From Camillea tinctor (taxonomy: Eukaryota > Ascomycota > Sordariomycetes > Xylariales > Xylariaceae): 64,000 nt of DNA. Positions 37,128 through 49,402 of this stretch are shown here, one piece after another. The stretch lies in assembly GCA_022578605.1 (NCBI GenBank), contig MU394054.1, positions 1,056,945-1,120,944 of the forward strand, read 5' to 3'. Position 1 is the stretch's first letter, and each line of letters starts with the position of its first letter. A program made the translations under genes and the position numbers. Under the pieces are notes generated by a model that was not told the DNA's origin, did no database searches, and was given only the letters and a program-made list of their open reading frames with translations.

Positions 37128-39081
37128 GCCGCCAACCCCTCCCTTCCTTGCTCGCCCTCCGGCTTACAAGAACGGAATTGCGTGATTTCACGAGTGGACG
37201 GAATATATGAGTACATATGAGCCAAGGATTTACGACCGTGCTTCCTAGTTCTTGAAGCTTGGCTCCTAAGAGATGAGAAATGAGTTTCCATCGACGCTCG
37301 TTGACCAGGGAAACCCCCGCTCACCTCTTAATGATTCTGGTTATGGTTTAACGATTACAGCGTGTAGTTGGATGTTTTTTTTATTACTTTTCGTTAGCTA
37401 CGAGATACCAGACGCTTTCTTCCATCTGGCTTGGCATTTATGTAATAGCGATTTGGAAGAGGTGTAATAAGCTAATGAAGAGAAACGAAAATGAGATGAT
37501 ATTTGATACCCTTAGGGAAGATAGATAATTTACTTCATTAATGTTTTATTATATTCCTTCATGTTGTAGTTCTTTATGCACGTACCTACCATCTTTCTTT
37601 CAATGCCTCTCGCAGGACTGATAACAACATTGGAGCTTCAAATATCCAGATAGACTTGCATGTTATATCCACTCTATCAAAGCGAGTACCTACCTAGGTA
37701 GTTATCAGCGCGTTCTTAGGCACAGAGAAGCTTACGTACCTACAGATAGGTACTTATATACCTACCTGGTACTCTGTACTACGTAGATACAGTATCGGGA
37801 CGTGGTTACCCATCAATGACGTACATATGAAAGAAGAATTGGCTGTAGAAGTACCTTGGTACTTAAGTGGAAATATGCCTCGTCCGATACTTACTCTTAT
37901 GAGTGCGTATGTAGACAAAACTTTGTATGAGATATTACAGGCCTGATCGTTTAGGTTGAGATGGTGCGGGGGAAATGAGTAACTTTTACGATACCTGTAC
38001 TTAGAGACCGGTGAGCTCCTGAAAGATCCCATCGACATGTAGGTTGCCAACTTCTCATTGGGACAATGCAGAAAGCGAGGTGAGAGTTGGGGTAAGTCTA
38101 TGACAGCATAGAAGGTCAGCCGAAAATGCCAGTCCAAGCCACGACGTCACGCCACTAGCCACGCACCACTTATTAGCAGGTTTCAAGGTTTAAGGACCTT
38201 TCAAGCAACTTGCCCCGCCATAGCCATCGCCACTAATATAAGTTACTCGATTAGGCAATAACGGTTTGGGGGGCGTTTGCTCACCATGACGCCGACGAAC
38301 TCATGTATGACTTTATAATTTATGTATACGAGCCGATTATAGAAAAAATTGCGTACCTAGGTAGGTAAATGCTACATAAAAGAATCTACCTATAGTGCCT
38401 ACTAGACTACCGGATTACATAGTAAAGACCTGGCAAACATTCAATTGAAGTGGCCCTGGAAGACCCAGCCTGGCGGCACACTACATCACTAGGAAGACCT
38501 CGGCATAGTAGGTACCTCCTTAAGGATGGATTCATTGGACAGTCACGAATATGTAAGAAATCCCCTGGCGGAGCATATGTACCGGACCTTCGATGGAGGC
38601 GCTTAGCATCAGCGTCTGTTTACTAGGTACCTAGGTAGGTCTACTATTGTGCCGTGTTGATGACGATTTCTTTAAGAGACGCTACACAAGAGGGAATATC
38701 CTTGCGTCAATGAACTCTGAAACTTCCGTATTTGGGTAGATCAAGTACATGTAGCCAGTAAGAGCTTGGGGACACAGCAGGAACGTCGAAGGTGGTATCG
38801 AGCACTTCGTTGGCTGCTCCTCTATAATGACATCAGTTTGATGAGATGCTTTGTAGGTAGGTATCTAAGGTACCTACGTAGGGTAGGTTTGTCATAAGAA
38901 ATAGCAAGACCAGCAAAGCCTTGTCTACATAGTACCTCGCAAAAGTACTACTTAAAGAAGTCTCTTTCCCAGTTTTATATATTTTCGAAAACTCCATCTT
39001 CACACTCACAACTACTCTAGACCTAAACTTAGTCTATCAATACATACACATTTCAGTTTCTACTCGCCCCCTACTATCAAC
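37128..39081. other. intergenic, rich in TACCTAGGTA-type motifs
   Basis: Multiple copies of the palindrome TACCTAGGTA (37691, 38354, 38628) and of TAGGTAGGT-like pieces are scattered here. No coding content is recognised. A TATATATTTT box at about 38976 precedes the next ATG by roughly 105 bp. Confidence 0.5.
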
Positions 39082-40365
39082 ATGTCTGGCATTGTTCACA
39101 AGGTCAAGGACGCCGTCACAGGCCACTCCTCGTCTACCACCCAAGGTGCTCCCGAGGGAACACATGGCCCTCATTCCAGCCGTGTTGGAAATTCTGCCGA
39201 CCCCCGAATCGACTCGGACAGAGACCACCGGGCTGCCGCCCCCGGCACAGCTATGGGTGGTTCCCAGCCCTACACCACAGGTGACACCTACACCCATTCG
39301 GGCCACCAAGGACAGACCGGACACACAGGTACTACAGGACACACGGGCACTCCAGGGTATACCGCTGGAAGTACCAATGACGGTCCCCATCAGTCCAACC
39401 TCATGAACAAGGCTGTAAGTTTATCATGCTCCTGAATCCCGGCTTCTCGACAGGCACGTTAGGCTAATAGAAATTCTGGTTTAGGATCCACGTATCGACT
39501 CTGACCGCAGTGGACGATATATGGGGAATGCTGCTGGTGATGTTGGTGGCAGCGGCATGGAGGGTGTCGCAGGCCCCCACAACTCGCGCATGATGAATGC
39601 TGCTGATCCCCGTAAGATATCCCCTGGCTCCTCTGTGGAATATACTGCCGACTATTACTAACCATCTAATCTGTAGGTGTGGACAGTGACAGAGACGCCA
39701 GTCGGACTGTCGGGAATACATATGGCAGTTCTGGTACTGCTGGTACCAACGCCGGTTACGGCACTGCTGGTACCAACGCTGGTTACGGCACTACGGGCAC
39801 TCACGGCACTCACGGTACCACTGGTACTCACGGAATGACTGGCACGCATGGGACGACTGGTACCACCGGCACTTATGGCACAACCGGCACACATGCTCAT
39901 GGATCAAGTGTTGGTGGCCCCGGAGGCGTGACTGGCTCTCACGTCGGCAATGGCCCGGGACCTGCACCCAACACGGCAGGCCCACATAAGTCTGATATGA
40001 TGAACAAGATGGTTGGTTTACAATATAGCATCAGACCTCCGTCACCATTCTAATATTCTCTTAGGATCCACGTGTCGATTCAAACCTAGACGGTAGCAAG
40101 ACAATTGGTGGAGACAAGACTTATGGCGGCACGTCGTAAGTGAGTCATAACCGGTCCTGGGTAAATACTGAAAGAAGCTCAATATACTGACTCTTTAAGT
40201 AGTCATCACAACGTACATAAGGATCCTACCGACGCCGCTCAAGTGCCGCCTTCCACCTTACGAAAGCACATTGGTGAGCCAACGATAGAACACGACGATC
40301 ATGGTCACCACCATGAGCGCCGACATAGTTTGAAGACAGCGCAGGAAACGCATCGTGGTTTGTAA
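39082..40365 (+). CDS. hydrophilic repeat protein with DPR(V/I)DSD modules
   Basis: Exons 39082-39414, 39485-39611, 39677-40011, 40065-40135 and 40203-40365 give 342 residues. Donors are GTAAGT, GTAAGA, GTTGGT and GTAAGT. The last acceptor is a tandem AAGTAG, so one extra Ser may be included. The protein starts MSGIVHKVKDAVTGHSSS and is rich in Gly, Thr, His, Ser and Asp with no hydrophobic segment. A module reading H-(K/N/Q)-S-x-(L/M)-M-N-(K/A)-(A/M), then DPR(V/I)DS(D/N), recurs four times: near residues 40, 112, 152 and 266. Between copies 3 and 4 is a Gly-Thr-His low-complexity run (GTHGTHGTTGTHGMTGTHGT). The composition resembles hydrophilins/LEA-like stress proteins. Similar DPRVDSD proteins are common in Sordariomycetes but uncharacterised as far as I know. 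Confidence 0.82.
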
Positions 40366-40884
40366 GATTATGTGTAAGGCTACAGGAAAATTGGGAGGAA
40401 TAAGGGAACGGTGCCCAGCTCTCACTGTCACGAAGACATGCCAGACTGATGAGCACTAAGCCGCGAATTATCTCTGTATTGAATAATAATATTGATAATT
40501 GATACATACTCGATCATAAATAATGTCGTCTTTTTCGTGTGAATAAAAGTTATCAATGATGAGTTCCACTTAGTCTAGCCTAAGAAGCCGTTCCTATTCA
40601 TGCTTACAATATAATAAACATAGAAACTAGTTTCACTTTCACTAGAGCTTTACATAAAAGACAGCCTCATGTCCCATGCATATCCCGCTTCTTAAGTTAT
40701 GTGGTTCAGCAATGCACATGATCCCTATCCAAAGTAAACATAAATGCCGCACATATATACATAAAAGCAACGGATGTTATGGGAGTCATCGTGCGATTTT
40801 TACTCTTTTATCCCTCCCCCTTTACTCCGGAGCGAATGACGATGTTAATCCAAATTAAAAGCATGATATCTTTGACGGAAAAGC
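40366..40884. other. intergenic between convergent genes
   Basis: 3' flanks of the repeat protein (plus) and the methyltransferase (minus). AT-rich; no feature recognised. Confidence 0.5.
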
Positions 40885-42204
40885 TTATTTAGTGAACACA
40901 CCCGCGATGTGCGGTACACAGTGGAACCATTGCTCGGCGGGAGGCTGCCCGACATCGATCCGCGACCAGGGCCCGGCCTCGCGGAGCGTCTTTTCGGTCG
41001 GTCGGCAGAGAAGACATCCACCGATAAGATGCGGCCAGAAGAGATTGAGGAATCCTAAGGGAAGAAAGAAGGGGGTCAAGTTAGTGGTTATGATTTAGGT
41101 AGGCCGTGAATGGAAAGAGGAAAGGGAAAAGGGGGAATCGGGATTATACATATGACAACGCCTATCAACGTAGAAAAAGGAGGCAAAGGATAAGGGGGAT
41201 GGGTAATTATGGAGAACTCACGTTGGTACAGGCGCATATACCAGCTATACTCAGCGCGCACATGCTCGTACGCGTACCACCTCCCCCCGGGCTTCAGGTA
41301 GCTGTAGAGCTCCTTGATGTTAGCCTCCGGGTCGGGGATCGAGCACAGGCACAGGATGGAGACGATGCAGTCCACGCTGCCCTTCTCGACTGCAACACCG
41401 GTAGTCAGTAACTTGCCGTAGGGGATAGGTAACTTCTTTAACCGTGCCTCTTCCCGGGAGTCAAACCCCCTCCGCCCAAGCCCAAAAAAAAGGGGGGGGT
41501 AAATAAACAACCACGGAAATTTCTACTCACTGCCGCCCTCCCACTTCTTCCCCTTCGCCCCCTGCAGATCCTCGATCCCCACGGGCACGATCTCGTACAC
41601 GTCCTCGAGCCCGGCGCGCCGCACCGCGCGCCGCAGCGCCGCGTGCTGGTCCGGGTTCGGCTCCACCCCGTACACCCGCTGCACGCCCGGCCGCCGCCAC
41701 ACGTCGACCCAGAACCCGCTGCCGGCGCCGAGCTCCAGCACCACGCCGCCGACGGGCGGGGCCACGGGCTGGGCCGCGTCCAGCGGCCGGCCCTCGAGCA
41801 GGGGGAGCACGCTGGGCTCGGCGCCTTCGCGCACCCCGGGGCCGGCGAAGGACCAGAAGTGCATGCTGCGAACGGCCGTTAGTAAGTGGCATAGGTAGGT
41901 AGGTATTTTTTTCGAGTCGTCTTGGGAGAGGGACGAAGCTGGAAAAGAAAAGGGGAGCGGGTGAGAATGAGGATGAGGATGCTTACAACCATACGTCGCG
42001 GAAGCGCGACCAGGAGAGCGGTGGTAGCGCGGCGGAGTCCGAGTCCGAGTCGGAAGTAGGGGGCGAGAGCCGCTGGGTGAGGATGGTGTGCGCTGCGCGC
42101 GGAGCGTACGAGAGTGAGAGCGACATGAATATCCAGGGGTCGATTAGGCCGCTCGCGGCGGCGACGGTGCGGTCATATAGGGAGGGGGGAGAGGAGGAAG
42201 ACAT
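40885..42204 (-). CDS. SAM-dependent methyltransferase, METTL7-like
   Basis: Exons 42204-41987, 41865-41531, 41389-41222 and 41054-40885 give 296 residues. Introns have donors GTAAGC, GTGAGT and GTGAGT and phases 2, 1 and 1. The N-terminal region (LIDPWIFMSLSLSYAPRAA) has a short hydrophobic stretch, and FRDVWFMHFWSFAGPG leads into the Rossmann domain. Motif I is VVLELGAGSGFW (about 115-125), followed by VYGVEPNP, the acidic residue that binds the SAM ribose. Motif IV-like VDCIVSILCLCSIPDPE and motif V LKPGGRWYAYEHV follow. The C-terminal NLFWPHLIGGCLLCR plus TEKTLREAGPW matches METTL7/UbiE-like small-molecule methyltransferases. The acceptor substrate is unknown. Exon 2 is extremely GC-rich compared with its surroundings. 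Confidence 0.88.
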
Positions 42205-43109
42205 GGTGATAATAGGGTGGTGATTTAACGTATGTGTATAAGTGTGTGTGTGTGTGTGTGTGTATGTGTGAAGGAATAGGGGGGAGGGAAAGGGGGGTGA
42301 AGGAGGGGGAGGGGGGAAGTAACTAAAGGGTCCAGGCTACGAGGCAGAAAAAATATTATTTATAGAATTTTTTTTTCTTCGAAAAGGAAAAAGAAAAAAA
42401 AAAGAAGAGTAACCATAGGCTAGGGTAAAGTATCCCCCCCAGTTGTGTGGAATAATAATGGTCGCCGACCAAAAACTGCATCTTGAATCTTACATACAGT
42501 GCAGCAAAGGTTCTCTAACCTACTATGTATTCATTTCAGCTACAACACTAAGGTCGCCTTGTTAATCACTTATTATACCCTACCCGTGTGCATATAGACA
42601 TATAACTTATATATATATAGACTATATAGAAGCATATAAACAGAAATATTTCTATATTTTAACGTATGCATATCCATAGTTTTGAGTTATGATGATATTT
42701 TTCTTAAGTAGCACCCCTCGGCTTTTATGTGGATACTTGACTAGGTCAGGTAGTAGTTAGTCAGCCATAGGGTTGAAGTCACATTTACCTGCCTTAGTTG
42801 CTTATGAAGCAGTCGTGGAAAATACGGCATACAGTGATGTACAGAGAGGGCGCACCGTGTTGGCCAAGACCCGAGATAGGAGGGCCGTAGTATGGCTTCT
42901 ATTCGAAATACAAGTAGCTTAACCTAGGATACTGCTTCTTTGCTCTCTCTGACGACTTGAGATAAGTTTGTTAATGCACCTCTGTTCGTGCACTATAAAT
43001 CAACCGATAGAACCCTCATGTTATCCAGTTTATTCCTTTTTTTTCCCTTTTCTTGCACCGCTTGTTATTTATACTCTATAATAGATCATTAGATAGGTAG
43101 TAAGTTAGT
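42205..43109. other. intergenic, upstream of methyltransferase
   Basis: Contains a (GT)n microsatellite and G-rich runs (42281-42318) close to the methyltransferase start, then AT-rich spacer to the 3' end of the DnaJ gene. No coding content. Confidence 0.5.
42242..42263. repeat. (GT)n microsatellite
   Basis: Eleven uninterrupted GT units lie about 40 bp upstream of the methyltransferase ATG, in its probable 5' leader or promoter. Confidence 0.9.
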
Positions 43110-44538
43110 CTATAGCTCGTCCTTCCCCTCGGGGCTTGAGCTTGGTTCAGGCGGGTCTGGTCTCCCACTGTCCTTGTGCAGGTCCACGCCGATCTCCTTT
43201 CTCCACTTCTGCCACATTGACCAGAAGTCCTTCTCCATACCCGATGCCATCTGGTCTGGAAGTACGACAATATATTCGACGTACAGCTTGCCGAACTGGA
43301 ATTTGTGGTATACCGAATCGCCCTCCTCGCTCCAGATAGGCATACCTTCGTTTTCGACAGTATCAACGTGGCCTGGCTGTACAACTTCCCCACGTTTCCG
43401 TCCTAGTCTCACTACATGACCATCTAGGTGTGTGATATTTCGGGTCCAGTCGCCCATCCAAGCCTCGCGCAGCGAGAGCACCTCTCTCCAGAAGAGATCG
43501 TTGCCTTTCCGCCGGAAGAATGTGCCGTCCACGTGGTCTGGGTTCTCCGTCTCCATATCTGGCTCCTTTTCTGTCAGGGTAACGATAAGGTCGCCGGCAA
43601 TCCAGTCAGGGCTCGCGTCTGCCTCGTTTTCGTATACCAGGCGGGAATCCCTCGCGGCACCACGGTCTATCTTCAACGATACGGTAGTCGGCTTGCGGAT
43701 GACCCTCTCGCCCCTGCAGATAGGACATTTGTGCTTGATGGTCTTACCACGACCACCACAAGCATCACATTGAGTCTGAACCTGCTGGAACATACCGGGT
43801 GCCAGCTGGTGCTTGATGATGCGCACGCCGTGGCCCTTGCAATGATGGCATGTTTCTACTACTCCGTCTGAAGAACCGGTTCCATCGCACTCCTCGCAAA
43901 TTTGTTGCTTGTCCCATTGGAACTCGGTCTCTCGGCCGTTGTAGAAGTCGCGCAGGGAAATGCCAACCTTGATCTCGATATTATGGCCTCGTGGTGTTCC
44001 TCTCTGATAGTGGCCGCCGCCACCGAAGAAACGGCTGAATAGGTCGAAGGGATCGTGGTGTTGGCTGCGGCCTCCCTGACTATGTTGCTTCAGCCCTTCA
44101 TGCCCATACTGGTCGTATATCTTTCGCGACTCGGGATCGATTAGGGCTTCGTAAGCTTCTGACACCTCGACGAATTTGCTCTGCGCTGTATCATCGCCAC
44201 TAAAGGCCACGTCAGCTAGCGAACAGACGATCAATTGATAGTACAGTACTTACGGGTTTTTGTCCGGGTGATACTTCTTGCTAAGTTGGCGATAGGCCGA
44301 CTTGATCTGCTTGTCGCTTGCCTGGCGATCTATTCCAAGAACCTAGGAAAGTTGGTCGTCGTTAGCATGAGACTACATGACATGGGTAAAGGGTAGAAGA
44401 TGGGGCAAGGCAAGGCAAGGCAAGGCGAGGCGAGGCGAGGCGAAGCAAGGCTGGGCATACTTTGTAGAAATCTTCAGCGCAATGAATTAGCTGCGCAAAG
44501 ACACAGAGCAGCAGCAAGACTGCTCCATGTAATAACAT
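43110..44538 (-). CDS. scj1: ER-lumenal DnaJ/Hsp40 chaperone (Scj1-like)
   Basis: Exons 44538-44461, 44342-44254 and 44199-43110 give 418 residues. Introns are GTATGC...CTAG (118 bp) and GTAAGT...TTTAG (54 bp). The open frame continues 7 codons upstream but starts TTG, so the ATG at 44538 is chosen. It gives a clear signal peptide [20 protein letters not shown]. The J domain follows with the HPD tripeptide at 51-53, then a Gly/Phe segment ([10 protein letters not shown]). The zinc-finger region has four Cys motifs ([32 protein letters not shown]) and precedes the substrate-binding C-terminal domain. The last four residues are KDEL, the ER retrieval signal. Scj1/ERdj3-type proteins stimulate the Hsp70 BiP/Kar2 in ER folding and ERAD. 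The gene is divergent to prp2. Confidence 0.95.
44404..44450. repeat. pentanucleotide GGCAA/GGCGA tandem repeat in a DnaJ intron
   Basis: About nine units of GGCRA lie within intron 1 of the ER DnaJ gene (GGCAA first, GGCGA later, one GAAGC break). Confidence 0.85.
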
Positions 44539-45329
44539 CTTGCTGCTAACGATGGGCAATCAACGACGGCAAGCAAATGGTACGGCAGGGCTATGCGGTA
44601 AAACAGGAGCTTAGAGATATCAGATTAAGAAGATGCTTAACCTGGGTAGTTTATGACCTAGGTATTAGTAGAGGTGACGTAGGAAGATGGCAGAAACGGC
44701 TAAGTGGGTGGGTTTCGACATGTGCGCATGAGAGTGATGTATTTAGTTGTGTATGTATGCGAGATGTGGTAGCTAGAGAGTAGGAAACTTGTACGATATA
44801 CGGACTATAGGGACTTAAAAGGTTTAAGTATGTAAGATAAGTATGTAAGTTAGCAGTTAAGTACGGTGGGTAAGTACTTCTAGGTTAATAAGTAATGAGA
44901 TCAGCTGCAGTTTCTCGTTGTCAACGTGTTTAAAACTCGAGAAACTACTTATAATACCCTTAGAATTGTTTTACGATAAGAACGATAAGATAAGCCATCC
45001 CTAGCGCAGTAGTGTAAGGACGGAAACCTTGAGGACTTGGCATTCGGCCATCAGGCTCATTGGCCAGCAAGTAAGTGAAGTGGGGACATTATTCTGGGGT
45101 CAGCTACGAAATAACATGGATGTGCCATGTCCATCTGCACTAGATTATCTAAACTGCCAAAGTCTAAACATAGGCAGAGAACCTTTGGAACCTTTAGAAG
45201 CTCAACTTTGTTTCCTTTTTTTTTCTCCATTTCACCAACTTCTCAAAAGCAAAAGATAAGCGGCGGTAGTTTAGGTTCTGATTCAACTCAACAGTAGAGC
45301 ATACTACCTTAACTATCACCGTTGTAGTC
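44539..45329. promoter_or_regulatory. bidirectional promoter region of scj1-like gene and prp2
   Basis: 791 bp separate the two divergent ATGs. A GATAAGAACGATAAGATAAG cluster of GATA-type motifs lies at about 44975-44994. A CCTTTGGAACCTTTAG repeat and a TTTCCTTTTTTTTT tract precede prp2. Specific factors cannot be assigned. Confidence 0.4.
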
Positions 45330-48300
45330 ATGAGCAAACGATATGCCTTCGTCCCCATGGACGAGGAGAACGAGGTCGGTCCTCAAAAAGTAGAGAAGAA
45401 ATCGAAGCACCGCTCGCACCGTCACAAGTCGTCGCATCGACGTACCAGTCGCGATCGTGATCGCAGTCGCAGCCGATCACCGAGAGAACCGCGAGACTCC
45501 ACTAAGCACAAATCGAAATCCATTAGAAGACACGGCCAAGGCGATTATGATGACCGCTGGGGTGATCAGGAGCCCGACTCCGAACCCGAACCCGGACCCG
45601 AACCGGCAGACGAGCCTGAATTCAAAGAATCCGCCTCTAAGCGAGTTAAACTGAGCCACGAGGAAGGTGATCGCCAAGATCACGATGGGTCCGATTCCGA
45701 TACTGCGCGTGACATAGCCGAGAGAGATGCTTTCGCCAGGCGGTTGAAGGAACGCGACGAGGGGAAGTCGAAGAAAACCGAAGGCAGAGGCGACCGGGAA
45801 CGCCAACGGCTAGCCGAAGAACTGGCTGCGAACCGAGCTGCCATGCCCGACCTCCGAGAGCGCTCACGACAAGACTACCTTAAGAAGCGAGAGGCGGAAC
45901 GTCTAGCCCTACTGCGCAAGCAGGTTGCCGAAGAGACAGCCGAGTTGCGCAGTGGTGTGCGACTCTCTGAGCGGGAAAAGGCCGAGTTCGCCAAGAACCG
46001 AGAAGTCCTACGACTCGCCGAAGAACGCTTGCGGATAGACGACCACCGGGATGGGTACTACATGCCCGAGGACTATATTACCGAGAAGGGCAAGATCGAT
46101 AAGAAACGGAAAGAAGAAGCGCTGTACAAGCGCTACGTGGAAAGGGACGAATATGGCCAGGAGAAATTCGTCACGGAACACGAAGAGTGGGAAAGAGAAC
46201 AGACCCAAAAGGCAAAAGCTCAGATCAACCGGGCCGAACGAGAGTACGAAGGAGATTATGCGCCGGTTCTAGACCCGGAACAGTATATCCAATGGAACCT
46301 AGGCTCGACGTTGGCCGGCGAGGGAAAGCAGTTGACACAGGAACAGCGATTCCTCGAAGCGCAGATAGAGGCTGCCGAGAAGAAAGCCTTATCCATCCAG
46401 GAAACACGCAAGAGTCTACCGATCTACAAATACCGCGACGAATTCATTGCCGCTATGGAACAATACCAGATCCTCGTCCTAGTTGGAGAAACGGGTAGTG
46501 GCAAAACCACACAGTTACCGCAATATCTCCATGAAGCAGGCTACACGAAAGATGGTCGCAAAATCGGTTGCACGCAACCTCGAAGAGTGGCCGCCATGAG
46601 CGTAGCAGCCCGTGTGGCTGAGGAAATGGGAGTTAAAGTAGGAAATGAAGTCGGTTACTCCATCCGTTTCGAAGATTCAACTAGCGACAAGACCATCCTG
46701 AAATATATGACCGACGGTATGTTGCTACGAGAGTTCATGACCGAGCCTGACTTGAACGGCTATTCGGCTCTGATGATCGACGAGGCGCACGAACGGACAG
46801 TGCACACAGATATTCTCCTGGCTCTGGTAAAGGATTTAGCAAGAGAACGACCAGACTTGAAGTTACTCATATCCTCCGCCACGATGAATGCTGAAAAGTT
46901 TGCTAAATATTTTGATGATGCCCCCATCTTCAACATTCCCGGTCGGCGATACCCTGTTGATATTTACTATACCCCAGCCCCGGAAGCAAATTACTTAACC
47001 GCCGCTATCACTACTGTTTTCCAGATTCACACAAGTCAAGGAGCCGGGGACATTCTGGTTTTTCTAACAGGACAAGATGAAATTGAAGCGGCCGAGCAGC
47101 AGCTTACCGAGACAGCGCGAAAATTAGGAAATCGCGTGAAAGAGCTGATTGTCTGCCCTATTTACGCCAACCTTCCTTCTGACCTCCAATCCAAGATCTT
47201 CGAACCAACTCCTCCGGGGGCTCGGAAAGTCGTACTTGCCACAAATATTGCGGAGACCAGTTTGACAATCGATGGCATAACCTTCGTTATCGATCCAGGC
47301 TACGTCAAAGAAAACGTCTTCAACCCAGCAACGGGCATGTCAAACCTTGTCGTTGTCCCTTGTTCGCGGGCGTCTGCGAACCAGCGTAGCGGCCGTGCTG
47401 GTCGTGTCGGTCCTGGAAAGTGCTTCCGTCTATATACAAAATATGCTTATATGAACGAAATGGACGAATCGACTACTCCGGAAATCCAAAGGACAAACCT
47501 GAACGGTGTTGTTTTGATGTTAAAGTCGCTCGGCATCAATCAACTCCTTGAATTCGAATTTATGGACCCACCTCCTACAGAATCCCTTATTGGGGCTCTG
47601 AATCAACTATTCGCACTCCAAGCCCTGAATCATAAAGGGGAGCTCACACGCGTGGGACGTCAGATGGCGGAATTCCCGACAGACCCCATGCTCGCCAAAG
47701 CTGTCCTTGCAGCAGATAAGTTCAAATGTGTTGAAGAAGTACTGTCGATCGTGGCGATGCTCAGCGAGGCCTCAGCCTTGTTCTTCCGACCGAAAGACAA
47801 GAAAATCCACGCCGACAGCGCACGCAACCGCTTCACGGTCAAAGAGGGCGGCGATCACCTGACGCTCCTAAACATCTGGAACCAATGGGTCGACAGCGAC
47901 TTCTCGCCGGTGTGGGCGCGCGAGAACTTCCTGCAGCAGCGATCGCTAACCCGAGCGCGCGACGTGCGCGACCAGCTAGCCAAGCTGTGCGACCGCGTCG
48001 AGGTAGCGCCCTCAAGCTGCGGCGCCGCCAACATCGACCCCATCAAGAAAGCGCTGACGGCGGGCTTCTTCCCCAACGCCGCCCGCCTGCAGCGCAGCGG
48101 CGACAGCTACCGCACCGTCAAGAATAACGCCACCGTCTTCATCCACCCCAGCTCCGTCCTCATGGGCGCCGACCCCCCCGAGAAGACCGTCATCTACTAC
48201 GAGCTTGTCCTCACCACCAAGGAGTACATGCGCAGCTGCATGCCCATACGCCCCCAGTGGCTCAACGAGGTCGCCCCCCACTTCCACAAGAAGAAGGACC

Positions 48301-48347
48301 TAGAGGAGCTAGAGCAGAAGAAGATGCCTAAGAACACGGGGAGGTGA
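45330..48347 (+). CDS. prp2: DEAH-box pre-mRNA splicing helicase Prp2/DHX16
   Basis: Single exon, 1,005 residues, normal for fungal Prp2 (S. pombe Cdc28). The N-terminus is an Arg/Ser- and charge-rich region ([24 protein letters not shown]), then a long charged helical segment. The helicase core has motif [11 protein letters not shown] (about 386), DEAH (about 484), SAT (about 515), [10 protein letters not shown] and [14 protein letters not shown] (about 685). Winged-helix, ratchet and OB-fold regions follow ([37 protein letters not shown]). Segments such as [15 protein letters not shown] match DHX16 better than Prp22, Prp16 or Prp43. Prp2, activated by the G-patch protein Spp2, remodels the Bact spliceosome to B* before the first transesterification. 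GC content rises markedly over the last 500 bp. Confidence 0.94.
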   Translation: MSKRYAFVPMDEENEVGPQKVEKKSKHRSHRHKSSHRRTSRDRDRSRSRSPREPRDSTKHKSKSIRRHGQGDYDDRWGDQEPDSEPEPGPEPADEPEFKESASKRVKLSHEEGDRQDHDGSDSDTARDIAERDAFARRLKERDEGKSKKTEGRGDRERQRLAEELAANRAAMPDLRERSRQDYLKKREAERLALLRKQVAEETAELRSGVRLSEREKAEFAKNREVLRLAEERLRIDDHRDGYYMPEDYITEKGKIDKKRKEEALYKRYVERDEYGQEKFVTEHEEWEREQTQKAKAQINRAEREYEGDYAPVLDPEQYIQWNLGSTLAGEGKQLTQEQRFLEAQIEAAEKKALSIQETRKSLPIYKYRDEFIAAMEQYQILVLVGETGSGKTTQLPQYLHEAGYTKDGRKIGCTQPRRVAAMSVAARVAEEMGVKVGNEVGYSIRFEDSTSDKTILKYMTDGMLLREFMTEPDLNGYSALMIDEAHERTVHTDILLALVKDLARERPDLKLLISSATMNAEKFAKYFDDAPIFNIPGRRYPVDIYYTPAPEANYLTAAITTVFQIHTSQGAGDILVFLTGQDEIEAAEQQLTETARKLGNRVKELIVCPIYANLPSDLQSKIFEPTPPGARKVVLATNIAETSLTIDGITFVIDPGYVKENVFNPATGMSNLVVVPCSRASANQRSGRAGRVGPGKCFRLYTKYAYMNEMDESTTPEIQRTNLNGVVLMLKSLGINQLLEFEFMDPPPTESLIGALNQLFALQALNHKGELTRVGRQMAEFPTDPMLAKAVLAADKFKCVEEVLSIVAMLSEASALFFRPKDKKIHADSARNRFTVKEGGDHLTLLNIWNQWVDSDFSPVWARENFLQQRSLTRARDVRDQLAKLCDRVEVAPSSCGAANIDPIKKALTAGFFPNAARLQRSGDSYRTVKNNATVFIHPSSVLMGADPPEKTVIYYELVLTTKEYMRSCMPIRPQWLNEVAPHFHKKKDLEELEQKKMPKNTGR

Positions 48348-49402
48348 GAGATAAGGGGATTGGGGGGGGTTAACCTAGCTTAGTTCGGGTTTGATTAGTT
48401 CTGGGAGACTACGAAAAAAAAAATATGGGATCCATGGTTGTGCTAAATGTTTAATAGATTTTCGGATAGGATGGAAGTCCCGGGGGGGAGTATATTTTTA
48501 CTTAGCTGCCTGCATGGTTTACAACAAGCTATTCCTGACGATGGACAGGTTCGTCCATCGGGGTGGTTGCGTTGGGATGAGAGAAGTTCAAAGTTTAACA
48601 GATCCGTTTTTATATATAATTAGCACCGGATAAATTGAAAATAAGAATAATACCCCCCCAACCGAGAGCTTCCCACATGTTCCTCACCGTTTTATATCCT
48701 GTTCTTTATCCTACGATAGTTGATGACTAGTCCCTGGTATAATAGCAAGGGAGAACAAGAAAGAACCTCGTATTCGTTGAGCCCGATAAGTAAGCAGGCC
48801 AGATTCAAAGACCGAAAAATTAAAAAAAAGAAAAAAAAGGCATAATATTCATGACCAATCTAATATAATAAATAGTAAGTGACATAATTTCTCGTTTCCA
48901 TTTCCATTGATGTCGACGTTTCTCATAATCGTGAAATCGCGTAACCGTGTGAGTCTATCGCTCTAGTTAGGTAGGTGTAAAGCAGGCGCTGAGTTCCAAC
49001 GTTTCAGCGTAATATCTTGACTCTCAACCATTACCACCGCTTATTTCCATTTAAGAAAAGAAAGGGAAAAAGTCAAGTTCAGAAACAAAGAGGGAAATAA
49101 ATAGAATCAATCTGCCGTTGGCAGTCATCATAAAAAAAGAGCTTAATGTGTTGTATGCGTTATATCGTGAAATCGGAACGTGCAAGAAACGGGAAATAGG
49201 AAACATTCGCTAATCCGTTCGTATCGTCATTCAGTAAATCATCGTTATATCCTCGAATCGTAACCAATCAACCCAGGCTTCCAGGACGTGATCAATCGCT
49301 ATGGTGTATAATTATAATTACCCCTCAAATCTCATCCAACACCAGAAACGCTAAGAAAAGAAAATGACGAAAGGGTGTCATTTGACGAAAGTCTCGCTGG
49401 CA
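48348..49402. other. intergenic between convergent prp2 and DUF3824 genes
   Basis: 3' flanks of the two convergent genes. AT-rich with A runs (48411-48423, 48820-48840); no coding content or RNA gene recognised. Confidence 0.5.
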
